Shown: positions 31,320 to 43,546, counted from the first letter of the stretch. The stretch: 60,000 nucleotides of DNA from Cryptomeria japonica (GCF_030272615.1 NC_081406.1:231748396-231808395); one strand, 5' to 3'. Notes: generated from the letters alone by a model not told the origin. Numbers and translations are program-made.

Positions 31320-33985
31320 GATGCTTGAATGTGGGTTTTGGGCAGCCAACTTTTTCTTTCGTGAGTGCGTATAGACCATGCAAGGGTAACCTCAAAATGA
31401 CGAGAATGGGGGGATAAGATGGAATTTGATGAATGAGGACTAGGACTTAGCAACTATGGATTTGATTGAGGATTTATTGGATTGGATTGGATTTTATTTG
31501 ATTTGATTGGATTGGGTTTGATTGGATTGGGTTTGATTTGATTTGGTTGGATTGGATTGGTCCTTGGATCAGGACAAGATTGATTTGGATTAAGATAAAA
31601 CCTTAGCCCTTGGATTAGGACTTAGATGAGGGGTGAAATTGATGATGCTAACTATGAAGCAAGGTGGGAACCAAGCTAGGTAAAATTTAGACCTTTGGAT
31701 TAAGATACAATTTATCAAGCCTTCTTCTACTTAGGATAGACTTACATTCCTAAGAAAAATAGGGCAAATGGATTAGAGTTTTGATCAACCCAAAATGATT
31801 AAGTAAAGGTACTTGGGGGAGATTCTTACCGAAGCACAAGAGCCAATTGATAATTCATTAAAGATAAAAGTCTAAATCAAACTTTTGCAAAGTGTTGACC
31901 TTGGATTAGGATTGATGATTGGATAATTTGATTGATTGGATTGGAAGGATGATTAAGTTGATGTGCTAAGTTCTTGAGGATGGAATGAATGATTATGAAA
32001 GAATGAATTAATGATAGGCAGAAGAAGGGGAAGGTTACCCAAGATTGGATTGGTGATTGGATAGAGATATTAGTTGGGGATTGATTATCATTTGGATGGA
32101 TTAAAATTGATTGGAGGTTTGACTTGAGTGGAGGTGGCAAAATAGGGGTTTGATAGTGACAAAGTGAAAATTGAAGGGTTTGGTCAAATGTTAGGTCAAA
32201 TTTGGGAATGTTTTGGATGTTATCTACTCTTAGCAAGAGAAATCAAACAATGACAAGCACATTGGCCAAGGCAATGCTTTATGACAAGTATGAAAGTGAA
32301 GCAGACCTAGATTAGCCCAAATATGATTTCACTAGTTTTGTACAAATGAAGACACATATTAGACATGCAACTTAGGTTGGAATATGGAAACCATTCAATA
32401 GGCCACTCGCACAAGAAATACCTCAAACAAGTAGATATATAGAGATTCCGGTAGTACTAGCTCCCCCTTATAGCGGACACACTTCTCAGGCATACCAGAT
32501 TCTCTTACCCTGAAGATCCAAAGATCTTTTATATGGGGAATTCCTGTCTCATCTTGAGTGGGTACATGAGAGGTAACTTTGGGGTACAATTCGCATCCCC
32601 AACATTATGAATGTGGGATTTTAAGCCACCACAACAAAGTTCTTAGTGTAATTCTGAGGGATCACCAATCCAATGACATATTCTCCAAGAAAGCCACTTA
32701 AGGCTTTAACTGAGATTATCAGTGTAGAGGGGGCCTCCACATACGTCGAATTCACTCAACACTTCAGCTTCTTAACTAATATATTTGTATAGTGGCTTAG
32801 AAAACCCACTCAAGATCATGTCAGGAGGGTCGATATCCCCGATGTGTCCCAATTCGAAGTACCCTTGTGGGGTGATGAAATCCCCAATCAAAGATACCCT
32901 TCTCTAAAAAACAAAAAAATAGTGTGTTGTTAATCACTTTTCTCTTACACCCAAGATCCATGAAGGCAAGGGGAGAGGATACTAAGTGTAACGATGGGTC
33001 CACCCTATGAATGTGCAAGTGCACAAAATATGGAAAACACACATTCTTTCTAACCCCAAAATATGTGTTTTATAATCAAATGCATGAAAATAAAATCTAA
33101 GCTAGTGGAAAAAAATGATATTCTTTGACAAGGGTTCTGTAACAATGATTAGTAGTTTGAGTTTTGTTTTGGACAAATGAAAAGGATACAAGACAAGATG
33201 ATTAGCCAAAAGATACAAATATGAGGATTTCTTATTATTTTATAATCACAAAATTAATAACAAAATTGGATTCCTTATTATTTTCTAAGTAATTTCAAAA
33301 AAAAGTTTAATGAAAAATGATTTCATATGCTAAAGTTATGTGTGTTTAAAGTTCATAAAAGGGTTGACTTTGAACTTTTTAACCTAATTTTTTAAGAATG
33401 ATATGAAAAATATATTGACAACCCATTTTACATCTCTTAGTCCTCTTTCCAACACATTTTAAATTTTGAAAATTCGACACCCAAACAAAAATTTAGGCTT
33501 GTTTTACAAAAACTATTTTTTTGCTAAGTGCAAACGTTGATTCAGATCATGCGTAGCTATTGATTCACATTTTTTTATGAAAAATTCAAAAAAAAAGTTG
33601 GGTAAGAATTTTTTTTTGAATAAAGACAGTGATTTGGGACTGTGAAGATGTTGGAATAGAGAGGCGGAGACGTTGATCTGCAATTTCTTCACAAAAACAG
33701 TTAGGTGGGAAAAATATTTGAACATAGACGTCGATTTGATGATGTGGAGACCCAAAAAAAGAGATGCAAAGATGTTGATTTGTAATTTCTACACAAAATG
33801 TTAGGTGAGAAAAATATATTTAAATGGAAGCACCATTTTATCTTAGTGTAGATGCCAAAACAGTCTTGTGGAGACGTCGAAGTGCACTCTAAGACGCCAA
33901 ACTGCTAAACCTGCAAAAAAAAAAAATTAAAATCCACAAAAAAAAGTAGTAGAAAGGGACATGGGTCCCACCGAGTGTGTCAAAA
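31320..33985 (-). other. Outer element 5' leader and primer-binding region
   Basis: No gene is seen. At 31445-31562 there is a GGATT/GATTG pentamer-like repeat. The minus-strand sequence at the LTR edge (33985-33965) is TTTTGACACACTCGGTGGG. It resembles, with several changes, the TGGCGACTCCGCTGGGG-type primer sites of plant Gypsy elements. Assignment is tentative. Confidence 0.5.
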
Positions 33986-35166
33986 TGAACCAAGGGAAAA
34001 TCCAAATAAGGGTAAATGATTAGATTCAATCAAAATAAGCATAAAACACACAATCAAATATACCAAAAACCATTATAACTTTATGAAGATGATCTCTTGC
34101 TCTTTGGATTAGACCTTTGGTGAAGTGAAGAATGCACCCCTTCCTCACTTGATTGGATTGGTTCTTAGATGGATTGTGGATTTATCTCCACTACACAACA
34201 AGGGATTGGATAAAATTATAAGTGAGGATTAGATGGATTGGCTTAGATGATGCAAGATTTTAGCATTATATTGGTATGATAGAGGATTTTCATCTTCATG
34301 TGGACAACATAAGAATATGATTGAAGTGGATGATTTGTGAGGAGATGAGACTCCAATTTGTAGATTTGAGAAGGCCAAAATGAAGGGGAGGTTTGAGATT
34401 GAAAGAGAGGACAAGGTGTGAAGACCAAGAGATATGCCATAAAGGCATTTCTTGTCTCCACACCCCTCAAGGTACATGGGGAAGAGCTCCCTAAGTATAT
34501 TGGGAAGAGAAAAAGGAATATTAAATTTCTTGGGGGAAAGGAGGATGAATTAGAATTCCAAAATAAGAGATATGTGGGAAGACTAAATTGAAAAGGAATT
34601 AAAAAATTCCTAGGGAAGAGGAGGCATGGGGAGATTCAAAGAATTTGAATTTCCTTGAAATGATCAAAGTGGATAGTCATTATGGCAAATAGTTGACTCA
34701 TCCCCAATCAAGATGATTAGGGACATGTAAATGATTAAGATGGGAGATTAGGTGGATTAATGAGAGATTAGAGAGCAAGTGGATAAGTTAGGAGGATCTG
34801 ACATGAGGAGAGAATGAGTGGAGGAATTAAAACTGAGGAGTAATGATAATCAAGCTTCTAGAAGAATTAATTAGGCTAAGTGAAGATTAGAAGAATTGAT
34901 TTGTAGGAATCATATGACTTAAGTTAATTAATTAAAATTAATTAACTTGAAGGAGATTTAGAAGAATTAATGATTTGGGAAACTTTAGAAGAATAGGAGA
35001 ATAATTAATTTATTTGATAAATTAACTACTCGACTATAGTGACAAGATTAATCAAATTAAATTTAATTAATTTTGAGAGGAATGGGAATAACATAATTAA
35101 ACAAATTAATTATGTAGAAAGGATAAATTAATTAAATATTTAATTTAATTAATTTTAGACCTCTAC
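33986..35166 (-). repeat. Outer element 5' LTR
   Basis: It is collinear with 19125-20351, apart from an internal deletion of about 40 bp near 34385. It is flanked on the right by GTTGA. Confidence 0.9.
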
Positions 35167-35171
35167 AGTTG

Positions 35172-35584
35172 ATATGGTATGCATCTCATTGTAGCGTGTG
35201 GAGATTTGGATTTGAGTTGTTTCCATTGGAGAGTATGTTTTAATTTGTATTTGCTTATAAGGTTGTGTAGCGTGTGGATATGTTTTTTTATTATGTTTCG
35301 GTGATTGCAAATTGGTGAATTAATCTTTGGAAGTTGTGTTTTGGTCCTTTCTTTCTCCTGGAGCGGATCAGTGTGTGTGTTTTTGATTTGGAAAGTATAT
35401 TTTGATTCAAGCCAACTTGGTTTAAGATTTGATGATCTATCTTATGTATAATAATGAATGTGATTGAGTATGAGCATGGGATGCGAGTGAGAGTAGATGT
35501 GGTGAATAGCAAAGCTCAGAGGTTCGGTGAAGAGAAAAAAGAAGAATTGTGTTTGAATGATATGCAAGTTGTGATGAGACAATG
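35172..35584 (+). other. GT-rich sequence, possible continuation of the LTR at 18788
   Basis: GTAGCGTGTGGA occurs twice (near 35190 and 35266). There are no coding features. Removing the 16-kb insertion joins this to 18788-19124, so it may be the rest of that LTR and its leader. Confidence 0.4.
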
Positions 35585-37060
35585 GTTTCATACTGGCTAA
35601 AAAAATTATAACGAATAAAGAAGTTGAAACCCTAACTAGTGTGATGGGTGATCAAAGAGTGTTGTTGATCAACAAAATTATCACCCCCATTGTAAAGTAT
35701 GTTGCATATGGCATTTCTTACAAGATTTATTTTAGAAATAAGGAAGGTTCTAATTTGGCTATTGTTGTGTACATGGCACATATGCTTGTTATGGAAGACA
35801 TAGTGTTCGACTTGTGTGAGTTGTTGAAGAATCTATTGCTAGAAAACATCAAGATAACAAAAGAGCAACATTATCCCTTCTCGGTTTGGATCATTGCTTA
35901 TTTGTTTGGCTATGTATTGTTTAGGATCCTTCTAGCTAAGGAGAATGTGATATGGGAATCTGGAATCCCGGTTGGAAGATAAATCTTTTGATATTTGAAA
36001 GGGTTGGACAAAAGTGAAGATGCATGCAATGCCTATTTCAAATATTTTTTGGATATGTGGAGCACTGGTCGAGTATTCCTTGCTATTGGTTCTACTAAGG
36101 AGGTCTCTTCCTTCAAAAGGGAAAAAGGAAAGAAATTGTGTTGACCAATGCTTTGGAATCTAAGAAGCATAAGAAGGATCAGATGGAGAAAGACATTGTT
36201 GTGATTGAAGATTTAGAATCTCTTGTGGTTAAGGGAGAAGTGGTTGTCGTAGAGCAGAAAGCAAAAGAATCTAAATCTGATGATAAGTCTAATTTTCGAT
36301 AGATTATTGGAAATAAAGATGGAATAAAGAGGATTAGAGAGACGTGGCTAACTTCTGTTGAGGTGGAGAAAAATTGATAATGTCCTGATAGATCATTTGT
36401 TCCAAAGCAATATTAAGACTGAAGATGTTAGTGATATGCTTTCAGAATCTTTTTCTGAAATAGTTAAAGAGAAATTGATTGCGTAACCTATTAGTGTAGA
36501 AGATGCAGAAGAAAAAGATGATGATATGCAAAGCATACTGGAGAAGTGCAATGACACACAAAGGGCTTTATCTGAATGCATAGATGAAATGACAGTTTGT
36601 ATCGACGGTGCTAGCAAGGTGTAAAAATATTTTCTTTCATGGGCAATAGCTACAGTGAAGCATAAAGTAAAAAATTGATGTTGTTGAAGAAGAACTAAGC
36701 TCCTTGAATTAGTCATTTGATTTTATGAGTGGCAAGGATGGAGAATAGGGGAAAAAGGTAAATTCTCATCAAGCTGAGTTGTTGTTTTTACAAAGGAAAA
36801 GAGAAGACTTTGTGAATGTTTTCTAGAAGGTGAAGGAGATTGTTGAAGCAAAATTGGAACATTTCTCAGCATTGCTTAATTATGCAGTTGAGCATCAGTT
36901 GGATCCATCTACTCTAGATAACTTTACTCATGTTGTTGACTTGTTGGTAGAGTGTAGGAGTTTATTTGTAAGTATCAAACTAGCTATGCACTCTTGGGAG
37001 GTTCTTCTTCTGAAATTGGAGGAAAAGTATAAACTGATATTTAAGAAGAAGAGCAGTTGA
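35585..37060 (+). pseudogene. ORF-X, copy 1 (truncated at its start)
   Basis: Homologous to 40255-41724, it opens abruptly near 35585. The best block is 35641-35982: GDQRVLLINKIITPIVKYV, then AYGISYKIYFRN and IVVYMAHMLVMED, and LLKNLLLENIK. Further pieces match copy 2, including YLKGLDKSEDA, a SFKREKGKK basic stretch, and a C-terminal part from 36830 to the stop at 37058 ending LEEKYKLIFKKKSS. Stops and frameshifts break it. I cannot assign a function. It sits upstream of a polypurine tract and LTR, where a Copia element would carry pol. Confidence 0.7.
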
Positions 37061-37276
37061 GAATCCCTTTGGGTTGGTATACATTTTTAACTTTTTCTTT
37101 TAGTTGACACCCTTTGTCATTATTGTCAAAGGGGGAGAGCAATAGAGAAATGGTAGAAAAATAAAGATAGGTAAAGTAACAGAGATATATATATGTTATA
37201 TGAGTAAGGGAGGGTTAAAGTTTCATGCATTATCCTTTTTTTGAGATATTTTGCCATCAATGACAAAGGGGGAGAT

Positions 37277-38561
37277 TGTTAGACTTGTGTGACTACTATC
37301 ACTATTGTTATTGATGTTAAACCCAATTACTATACCGCATCTAGTGCATCCAGTGTATGTTCTTGGAAATAGTTTTTGGTATTACAAGTTGAGTAGATGA
37401 TGCAACAAAGCATATATGATCTATTGGAGTTATTTTTGGAAGGTACTCATCTTTGGAATCCTAAGTTGTTCTTATTTTGGTTGGTATCCTATTTCAGTAT
37501 CATTTGTGTGTGTTCTAGTATCAATGGTATCAGTGGTATCAATCATATCAATTATATTTGTTGTATCTATCATGGTTTATATTCTGGTATTTATGGTATA
37601 TATGGTATTTGTATCTTGGAGTTAGGAATTGTTGTTCTTGGAGTTTTGTTATTTTAGGTCCATATCTATGGGTTCAATAGACCCCTGTTTTGTCTTGATA
37701 ATTAAGGTGTATGCATTGGTGAATTAAATATGTAAAGGAAGCATATACGTGATCAAGTGAAGGTTGAATTTTCTATCATGTTTATGATCAAGGCTTTATT
37801 AGATAACGTGTTGATCCAAGAAACATATTATTGTGTAAGGCATTTGTGTTTGGCCGAAATTGTATCTTGGTTCATGTGCTTATCGGTATACACACACACA
37901 CATAGAAGGTGTGTGAAGTATTGAGAAAGAGAGTATGAAGGTTATGAGATAAGTGTAAAGAAGAAGTGTGTCAATGACAAAGTTGTGGATAACAAAGTAG
38001 TTGTGGTAAGAGAAGCAGTTTACGGTGTGACCAGTGTATGAGTGAAGAAGTATATAGCAGAATCAAAGTGTGAATAATGTTGTAGTAATCCTTACTGAGT
38101 CTGCTACAAGTGATTCATTCGGCAAAGCAGTGCAGTAATCCCTCACCGAATCTGTTGCACGTAGTTATGGACAGTGGAAAAGTGATCCCTTATTGGATCT
38201 GATATAAGTTTTGTGAGTTATTATTTGAGCTTAACTTGGAACTGACTTCATGCATTAGGAGATGCAATTTTCCTAGTGCAGTGATCCACTTTTGTGTTTG
38301 GCAGTTTGCCACCTAGTGGTGAGCCACCTCTTTTGTAAGCACCATATAACTAGTTATATTATCTTGAGAGCTAACACTCTATGTGATTTTTCCCTTTTGG
38401 GTTTTCCACGTATAAAATCCAATGTTTTGTTTGTGGTTGTGTTATTTCTTTATTATGCATTTGTTATTTCATGTTGATGAGCTTAATTGATGAATTTGAC
38501 ATATCAGTAAAAGGTTAAAGGAGCTGTGGAAAGTTTTAGATATTATTCAACCAATTCAATA
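37277..38561 (+). repeat. Copia-type LTR, first (shared middle) copy
   Basis: It is preceded by the purine tract CAAAGGGGGAGAT at 37264-37276. It ends TTCAATA where the other LTR ends TTCAACA, consistent with one C-to-T change. About 40 bp near 38545, present in the second LTR, is missing here. A (CA)n run lies near 37890. Confidence 0.9.
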
Positions 38562-38563
38562 AT

Positions 38564-38574
38564 TGGTATCAGAG
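38564..38574 (+). other. Primer-binding site, initiator-Met tRNA type
   Basis: TGGTATCAGAG lies two bases after the LTR end. This is the standard complement of the plant initiator-methionine tRNA 3' end used by Copia elements. Confidence 0.92.
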
Positions 38575-38631
38575 TTTTGGTCTCTTGCTTGAAATCTTAA
38601 TTGCTTGAAGGAGATCCTTGTTGGTTGAATC

Positions 38632-39595
38632 ATGGCACCGATAAGTATGACTGGAGAATATCAATTGGATGAGGAATTGCAGATAACTCTTGAAGATCTG
38701 GAAAGTGTGGTGTCTGAGAATGAGGAATTGAAAGAGAATATGAAGGTAGTGAATGAATATGTAGAGAAGATGAGAGAACAAATCCAGAAGTTCAAATTAA
38801 GACATAAGGAAGTTAACAATCAATTTAAACAAGTGAATGAAACCGTTAAAGATCTTATGCAAAAAATTGAGGAGAAGAATAAGATAAAATAAATCATGAA
38901 AGAATCAATCAAGCTGAAGTCTAAAGAATATGAGAAGCTGGAGAAAAAAGTAAAGAAGTTGAAGGTAGAAAGTAAGGTTCTTGATAGCATCAAACTTTTG
39001 GAAGAGTTGATTAACATGCAGAAAGCTCATTTAGACAATACTGGACTTGGATTTCAAATCGGTGGATGTTCAAATTAGAATGACAAAGACAAAAGAAAAG
39101 AGGCGAAGGCAGAAGTAAAGAAGAAATCATAAGATGCAAGCAATACTTGAAATAAGAGTACTAGTGCAAGACATTGGTTCGTCAACTAGATGCATAAAGG
39201 TACCTGTCATTTAATAGTTATTGTTTCAATGCAATAAATTTAGTCATGAGGCTACAAATTGTAGAAGCATTCATTGTCACAATTGCAAGAGGTTTGGTCA
39301 TAAGGAAAACTACTGTAGAAATCATGCTATGAGTCAAAATTATAATCCAGTGGAAGGAAATAAAGTGAATAATAGTTTTTGTAGATATTGTTATGCATGC
39401 AATGGTTATAGTCACAAAGCTAATCAATGCAGATCTAGATCACATTCAACGAATTCAGTGCAAAGAAACATCAATTGTTACAAGTGCAAGCAATCTGGAC
39501 ATTATGCTAATCTGTGTAAGATTGAAGTTGAGAAGACTATAGAGAAGAATGCAGTAAAGGCTAGTGAATCGAAGAAAAAGGAAGCCATGGTATGA
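38632..39595 (+). pseudogene. Copia-type gag with coiled coil and multiple zinc knuckles
   Basis: It starts at the first ATG after the primer site (MAPISMTGEYQL). The N-terminal 150 residues are a Glu/Lys-rich heptad-like coiled coil (LEDLESVVSENEELKENM; then LEKKVKKLKVE), with a TAA at 38890 and a TAG at 39076 inside. After a frame change near 39200 comes 39221-39595 with zinc knuckles. CHNCKRFGHKENYC, CYACNGYSHKANQC and CYKCKQSGHYANLC are complete CX2CX4HX4C, while an earlier one (CNKFSHEATNC) lacks its first Cys. The protein would bind RNA in the virus-like particle. Three or four knuckles is more than the single one usual for Copia gag. Confidence 0.85.
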
Positions 39596-39899
39596 AGAAA
39601 GAAGGAGATGAACAATGGAAGCAAGCCTAGTGTATCAAAATCCGACGCAGGCACCTCTTACTCTAGTAGCTGAGTTGATTATCTTGGCTCAGGGAGAATT
39701 TTTAAAAGAAAATATCTTGGTCCCCTTTTATGAGTTGGTTCTTGGCATCCTTCCGGCATGACTGTGGTGGAGATGTTATCCAGTAATTTAAGATTTGTGC
39801 CGACGTCATCGATAAGACACTTTTTGGCGGCAAAAATCTAGAAGAATTGGTGAGTTAAATTTAGGAATTTTAGATCATTTCCATCATTATGCGAAAAAG

Positions 39900-41724
39900 G
39901 GTTGTTTGGAGAGTAGGGGAAAAATTAGAAGAGCTTAGAGCAGTAGTCATGGAAGCCAAAAATGATCGCAGAATCAAGAAGCAAATATTTTCAGATTGTA
40001 GAGAAGGTATGCCTAGATGAATTTAACCTTGAAAAGATCAAAAAGGTGGAAAAGAGCTTGAGTGACACAGATTTGCAAAAGATTAAGGAATTTGAGCATA
40101 AAGGGTTGAATCTACAGACTGAGTTTCCCTAGTTTGACAATGAGAAGGTAATCAAAGTAATTCTAAGTCATGTGAAAAATGATTGTATGGTTTTTGATAA
40201 ACCCTAGCCAATCACGAAGGAGGTTATTTCAGCCATTACTGGTTTATGCGATAGTGGATCTGTACCGACTAAGAAATCTATAAAGAATAAAGAAGTTGAA
40301 CCTCTAACTAGTGTGACAGGTGATCAGAGAGTGTTGTTGATCGACAAAATTATTAGCCCTATTGTAAGATATGTTGCATATGGCATTTCTTACAAGATTT
40401 ATTTCAGAAATAGAAAAGGTTCTACTTCAGCTATTGTTGTGTACATGGCACATATGCTTGTTATGGAAGACAAAGTGTTCGAATTGTGTGCGTTGTTGAA
40501 GAATCTATTGCTAGAAAACATCAAGATGATAAAAGAGAAAGGTTATCCCTTTCGGTTTGGATAATTGCTTATATATTTGGCTATGTATTGTCTGGGATCC
40601 CTTCCAAATAAGGATAATGTGATATGGGAATATAAAGTCCTGGTTGGAAGACACATATTTTGATATTTGAAAGGGTTGGACAAAAGTGAAGATGCATGGA
40701 ATGTATATTTTAAATCATTTCTGGATACGCAAAGTATCGATTTAGTATCCCTTGCTACCGGTTCTACTAAGGAGGGCTCTTCCTACAGAAAGAGAAAAAG
40801 GAAAAAAATTGTGTTGACTAGTGCTTTGGAATCTAAGAAGCTTAAGAAGGATCAGAGGAAGAAAGATGTTGTGATTGAAGATTCAAAATCTCCTCTGGCT
40901 AAGGGAGAAGTGATTGTTGCAGAGTAGAAAGAAAAAGCATCCAAAATTGATGATGAGTCTAATTTGCTAGAGATTATTGGCAATGAAGATGGAATAAAGA
41001 GGATTGGAGAGATGTGGTTGACTTCTATTGAAGCAGAGAAAATTGAGAATGCCTTGATAGATCATTTGCTCTAGAACAATATTAATATTAAACATGTTAG
41101 TGATATGCTTTCAAAATATTTGTTTGAGATAGTTAAAGAGAAATTTATTGTGCAACCTATTATTGTAGAAGATTTAGAAGAAAAGATGATGATATGCAAA
41201 GCATACTAGAGAAGAGCAATGATGCACAAAGGGTTTTATCTAAATGCATAGATGAAATGAGAGTTTCTATCGACAATGCTAGCAAGGTGTACATATATTG
41301 TCTTTCATGGTTGGCACCTGTAATGAAGCATAAAGCAAAAATTGATGTTTTTGAAGAATAATTGAGCTCCTTGGGTAAGTCATTTGATTTTTTGAGTGAC
41401 AAGAATGGAGAATAGAGGAAAAAGGTAAATTCTCTTCTAGCTGAGTTGTTTTTACAAAGGCAAAGAGAAGTGTTTGTGAATGTTTTTTGGAAGGTGAAGG
41501 AGATTGTTGAAGTAAAATTGGAACATTTCTCAACCTTTCTTAATCATGAAATTGAGTAAGAGTAGAATCCATCTGCTCTAGATAACTTTTCTCATGTTGT
41601 TGACTTGTTGGTAGAGTGCAACAATTTATCTATTAGTATAAAACTGGTTGTGCACTCTTGTGATGTTCTTCTTCCGAAATTGAAGGAAAGGTATAAATTG
41701 GTATTTCAGAAGAAGAGCGGTTGA
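39900..41724 (+). pseudogene. ORF-X, copy 2 (most complete)
   Basis: One frame can be followed from about 40010 (LDEFNLEKIKKVEKS) to about 41180 with only in-frame stops. Most of these (40130, 40204, 40925 and 41072) are TAG where CAG would fit; the others are at 40562 and 40664. A one-base shift then leads to the end KLKERYKLVFQKKSG and a TGA at 41722. In order, the visible parts are a charged N-terminus; ITKEVISAITGL; the conserved block RVLLIDKIISPIVRY with AYGISYKIYFRN and VYMAHMLVMED (40313-40564); a basic, nuclear-signal-like SYRKRKRKKIVL; and an acidic/helical C-terminus. It is about 570 residues long and not similar to RT, protease, integrase or envelope by eye. Function is unknown. 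I cannot exclude a distant plant mobile-domain relative. Confidence 0.65.
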
Positions 41725-41922
41725 GAATCCCTTTGGGTTGGTATACAATTTTTACTATTTCTTTTTGTTGGCACCCTTTGTCATTATTGTCAAAGGGGGA
41801 GAGAAATAGAGAAATGGGAGAAAAATATAGATAAGTAAAGTAATGAAGATATCAGTCATATGAGTAAGGGGGAGTTGGAGTTTCATTCATTATCCTTTTT
41901 TTGAGATGTTTTGCCATCAATG

Positions 41923-41936
41923 ACAAAGGGGGGGAT
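41923..41936 (+). other. Polypurine tract of the Copia-type element
   Basis: GACAAAGGGGGGGAT lies directly before TGTTAGACTTG. The corresponding tract before the first LTR is GACAAAGGGGGAGAT. Confidence 0.88.
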
Positions 41937-43271
41937 TGTTAGACTTGTGTGACTACTGTCATTGTTGTCATTGATGTCAAAACTAGTTAGCATACCATAT
42001 CTGGTGCATCTGGTATATGTTGTTGGAAGCATTTTTTGGTATTACAAGTTGAGCAGATGATGCAACAAGGCATAGACGATCTATTAGATTTATTTATAGA
42101 AGATCCTCATCTCCAAAATCTTAAGTTTTACTTATCTTGGTTGGTATATGGTTCTGGTATTAGCTGTGTGTGTTTTGGTATCAGTGGTATCAATCATATC
42201 AACTGTATTTATTGTATCTATCATGGTTTATGTCTCAACATTTAGTATCTATATCTTGGAGTTTGGAGTTATTGTGCTTGGAGTTTTGTTCTTTTGGGTC
42301 CATATCTATGGGTACAGTAGACCCCTATTTTGTCCCGATAATTAAGGTGTATGCATTAGTGAATGAAATATGTGAAGGAAGCATGTAGGTGATCAAGTGA
42401 AGGTTGACTTTGCTATCATGTTTATGATCAAGGCTTTATTGGATAACGTGTTGATCTGAGCAACATATTATTATGTAAATCATTTGTGCTTGGCCAACAT
42501 TGTATCTTGGTTCATGTGCTTACCATTATATATCAATATAGATATAGATATAGATAGAAGGTGTGTGAAGTAGCGAGAAAGTGAGTGTAAAGGTTATGAA
42601 ATAAGAATAAAGCAAAAGTGTGTGAATGACAAAGTATTGGACAACAAAGCAGTTGCAGTAAGAGAAGCAGTTTACAGTGTGACCGGTGTATGAGAAAAGA
42701 AGTATATAGCATAATCAAAGTGTGAATAGTGTTGCATTAATCCTTTACTAGATCTGATACAAGTGATTTGTTTGGTAGAACATTGCATAAATCCCTCATT
42801 GGATCTGTTGCAGGTAGTTGTGGACAATGGTATAATGATCCCTTACCAGATCTGTTATAAGTTTTGTGAGTTGTTATCTGAGGCTAACTTGGAACTGGCT
42901 TCATGCATTAGGAGATGCAATTTTCCCATTTCACTTATTTTCTATTGCAGTAAGCATTCTGACAATGAGCCACTTTTGTATTTGGTAGTGAGCCACCCCA
43001 TTTGTAAACACCTTATAACTAGTGATATTATCTTTAGAGCTAACACTCTCTATGGTTTTTCCCTTTTGAGTTTTCCACATATAAAATCTAGTGTTCTGTT
43101 TGTGGCTGTGTTATTTCTTTATTATGCATTTTTCACTTCATGTTGATGAGCTTAATTGATGAAATTGACATTTTTAATAAAATCTTAAAGAAGCTGTGGA
43201 AGTTTTAGATATTGTGGGAATACCGATTCACCACCCCTCTCAGAATTTCGATCTATTCAACCAATTCAACA
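41937..43271 (+). repeat. Copia-type LTR, second copy
   Basis: It is collinear with 37277-38561. It retains the block CGATTCACCACCCCTCTCAG near 43223-43242, common near Copia LTR ends in plants, and finishes TTCAACA. Confidence 0.9.
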
Positions 43272-43546
43272 ATCTTTCCCGTGGGAGTTTTCATGCCTAT
43301 TTTTTTCTTGGATTGATGTTGTGACTGCTCTTGCGGGGAGAAGTGGCATGCAAATGTTGTTGTGACCTTTTTCCTTGATGGAAAAGGGGGAGAGATTGAT
43401 TTATTGGTTCATAGATTGAGTTGTTAGTTCGTGGAGAGATTGAGTTTTAGAGAGATATTGAGTAGCATTATTCTTTCTTTGAGTTTTGGTTGCACATTGA
43501 GGTGTAGGTATTATCAAGTGTTGTCATCAATGACCAAAGGGGAGAT
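43272..43546 (+). other. 3' internal end of another LTR element with polypurine tract
   Basis: There are no open frames. GATGGAAAAGGGGGAGAG near 43376 and CCAAAGGGGAGAT just before 43547 are purine tracts. The second is placed correctly for the LTR start that follows. Confidence 0.6.

Larger units (their letters stand above)
19125..35166 (-). mobile_element. Outer LTR retrotransposon (minus strand), non-autonomous
   Basis: Two direct repeats of about 1.2 kb (19125-20351 and 33986-35166) have LTR termini: on the minus strand TGTAGA/TGCAGA at one end and GGTTCA at the other. The minus-strand polypurine tract AAAGGGGAAAAA adjoins the left copy. A degenerate primer-binding region adjoins the right copy. 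Flanking 5-mers are GTGGA (19120-19124) and GTTGA (35167-35171), a duplication with one mismatch. A second element (21858-28690) is inserted in it. Without that, the internal part is about 6.8 kb and holds a Pro/Ser-rich gag-like frame but no protease, RT or integrase that I can see. It is a LARD-like element, most likely Gypsy-related. Confidence 0.85.
37277..43271 (+). mobile_element. Copia-type LTR element with gag plus ORF-X, no RT or integrase
   Basis: The LTRs at 37277-38561 and 41937-43271 begin TGTTAGACTTGTGTGAC. A TGGTATCAGAG primer site (initiator-Met tRNA complement) follows the first LTR, and CAAAGGGGGGGAT precedes the second. The 3.4-kb interior has a coiled-coil/zinc-knuckle gag and ORF-X. 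I see no protease, integrase or RT motif. The 5-mers outside (GAGAT and ATCTT) do not match. The DNA before the first LTR is itself the 3' interior of another copy (35585-37276). The unit is therefore part of an internal-LTR-internal-LTR array, not a clean single insertion. Confidence 0.85.
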
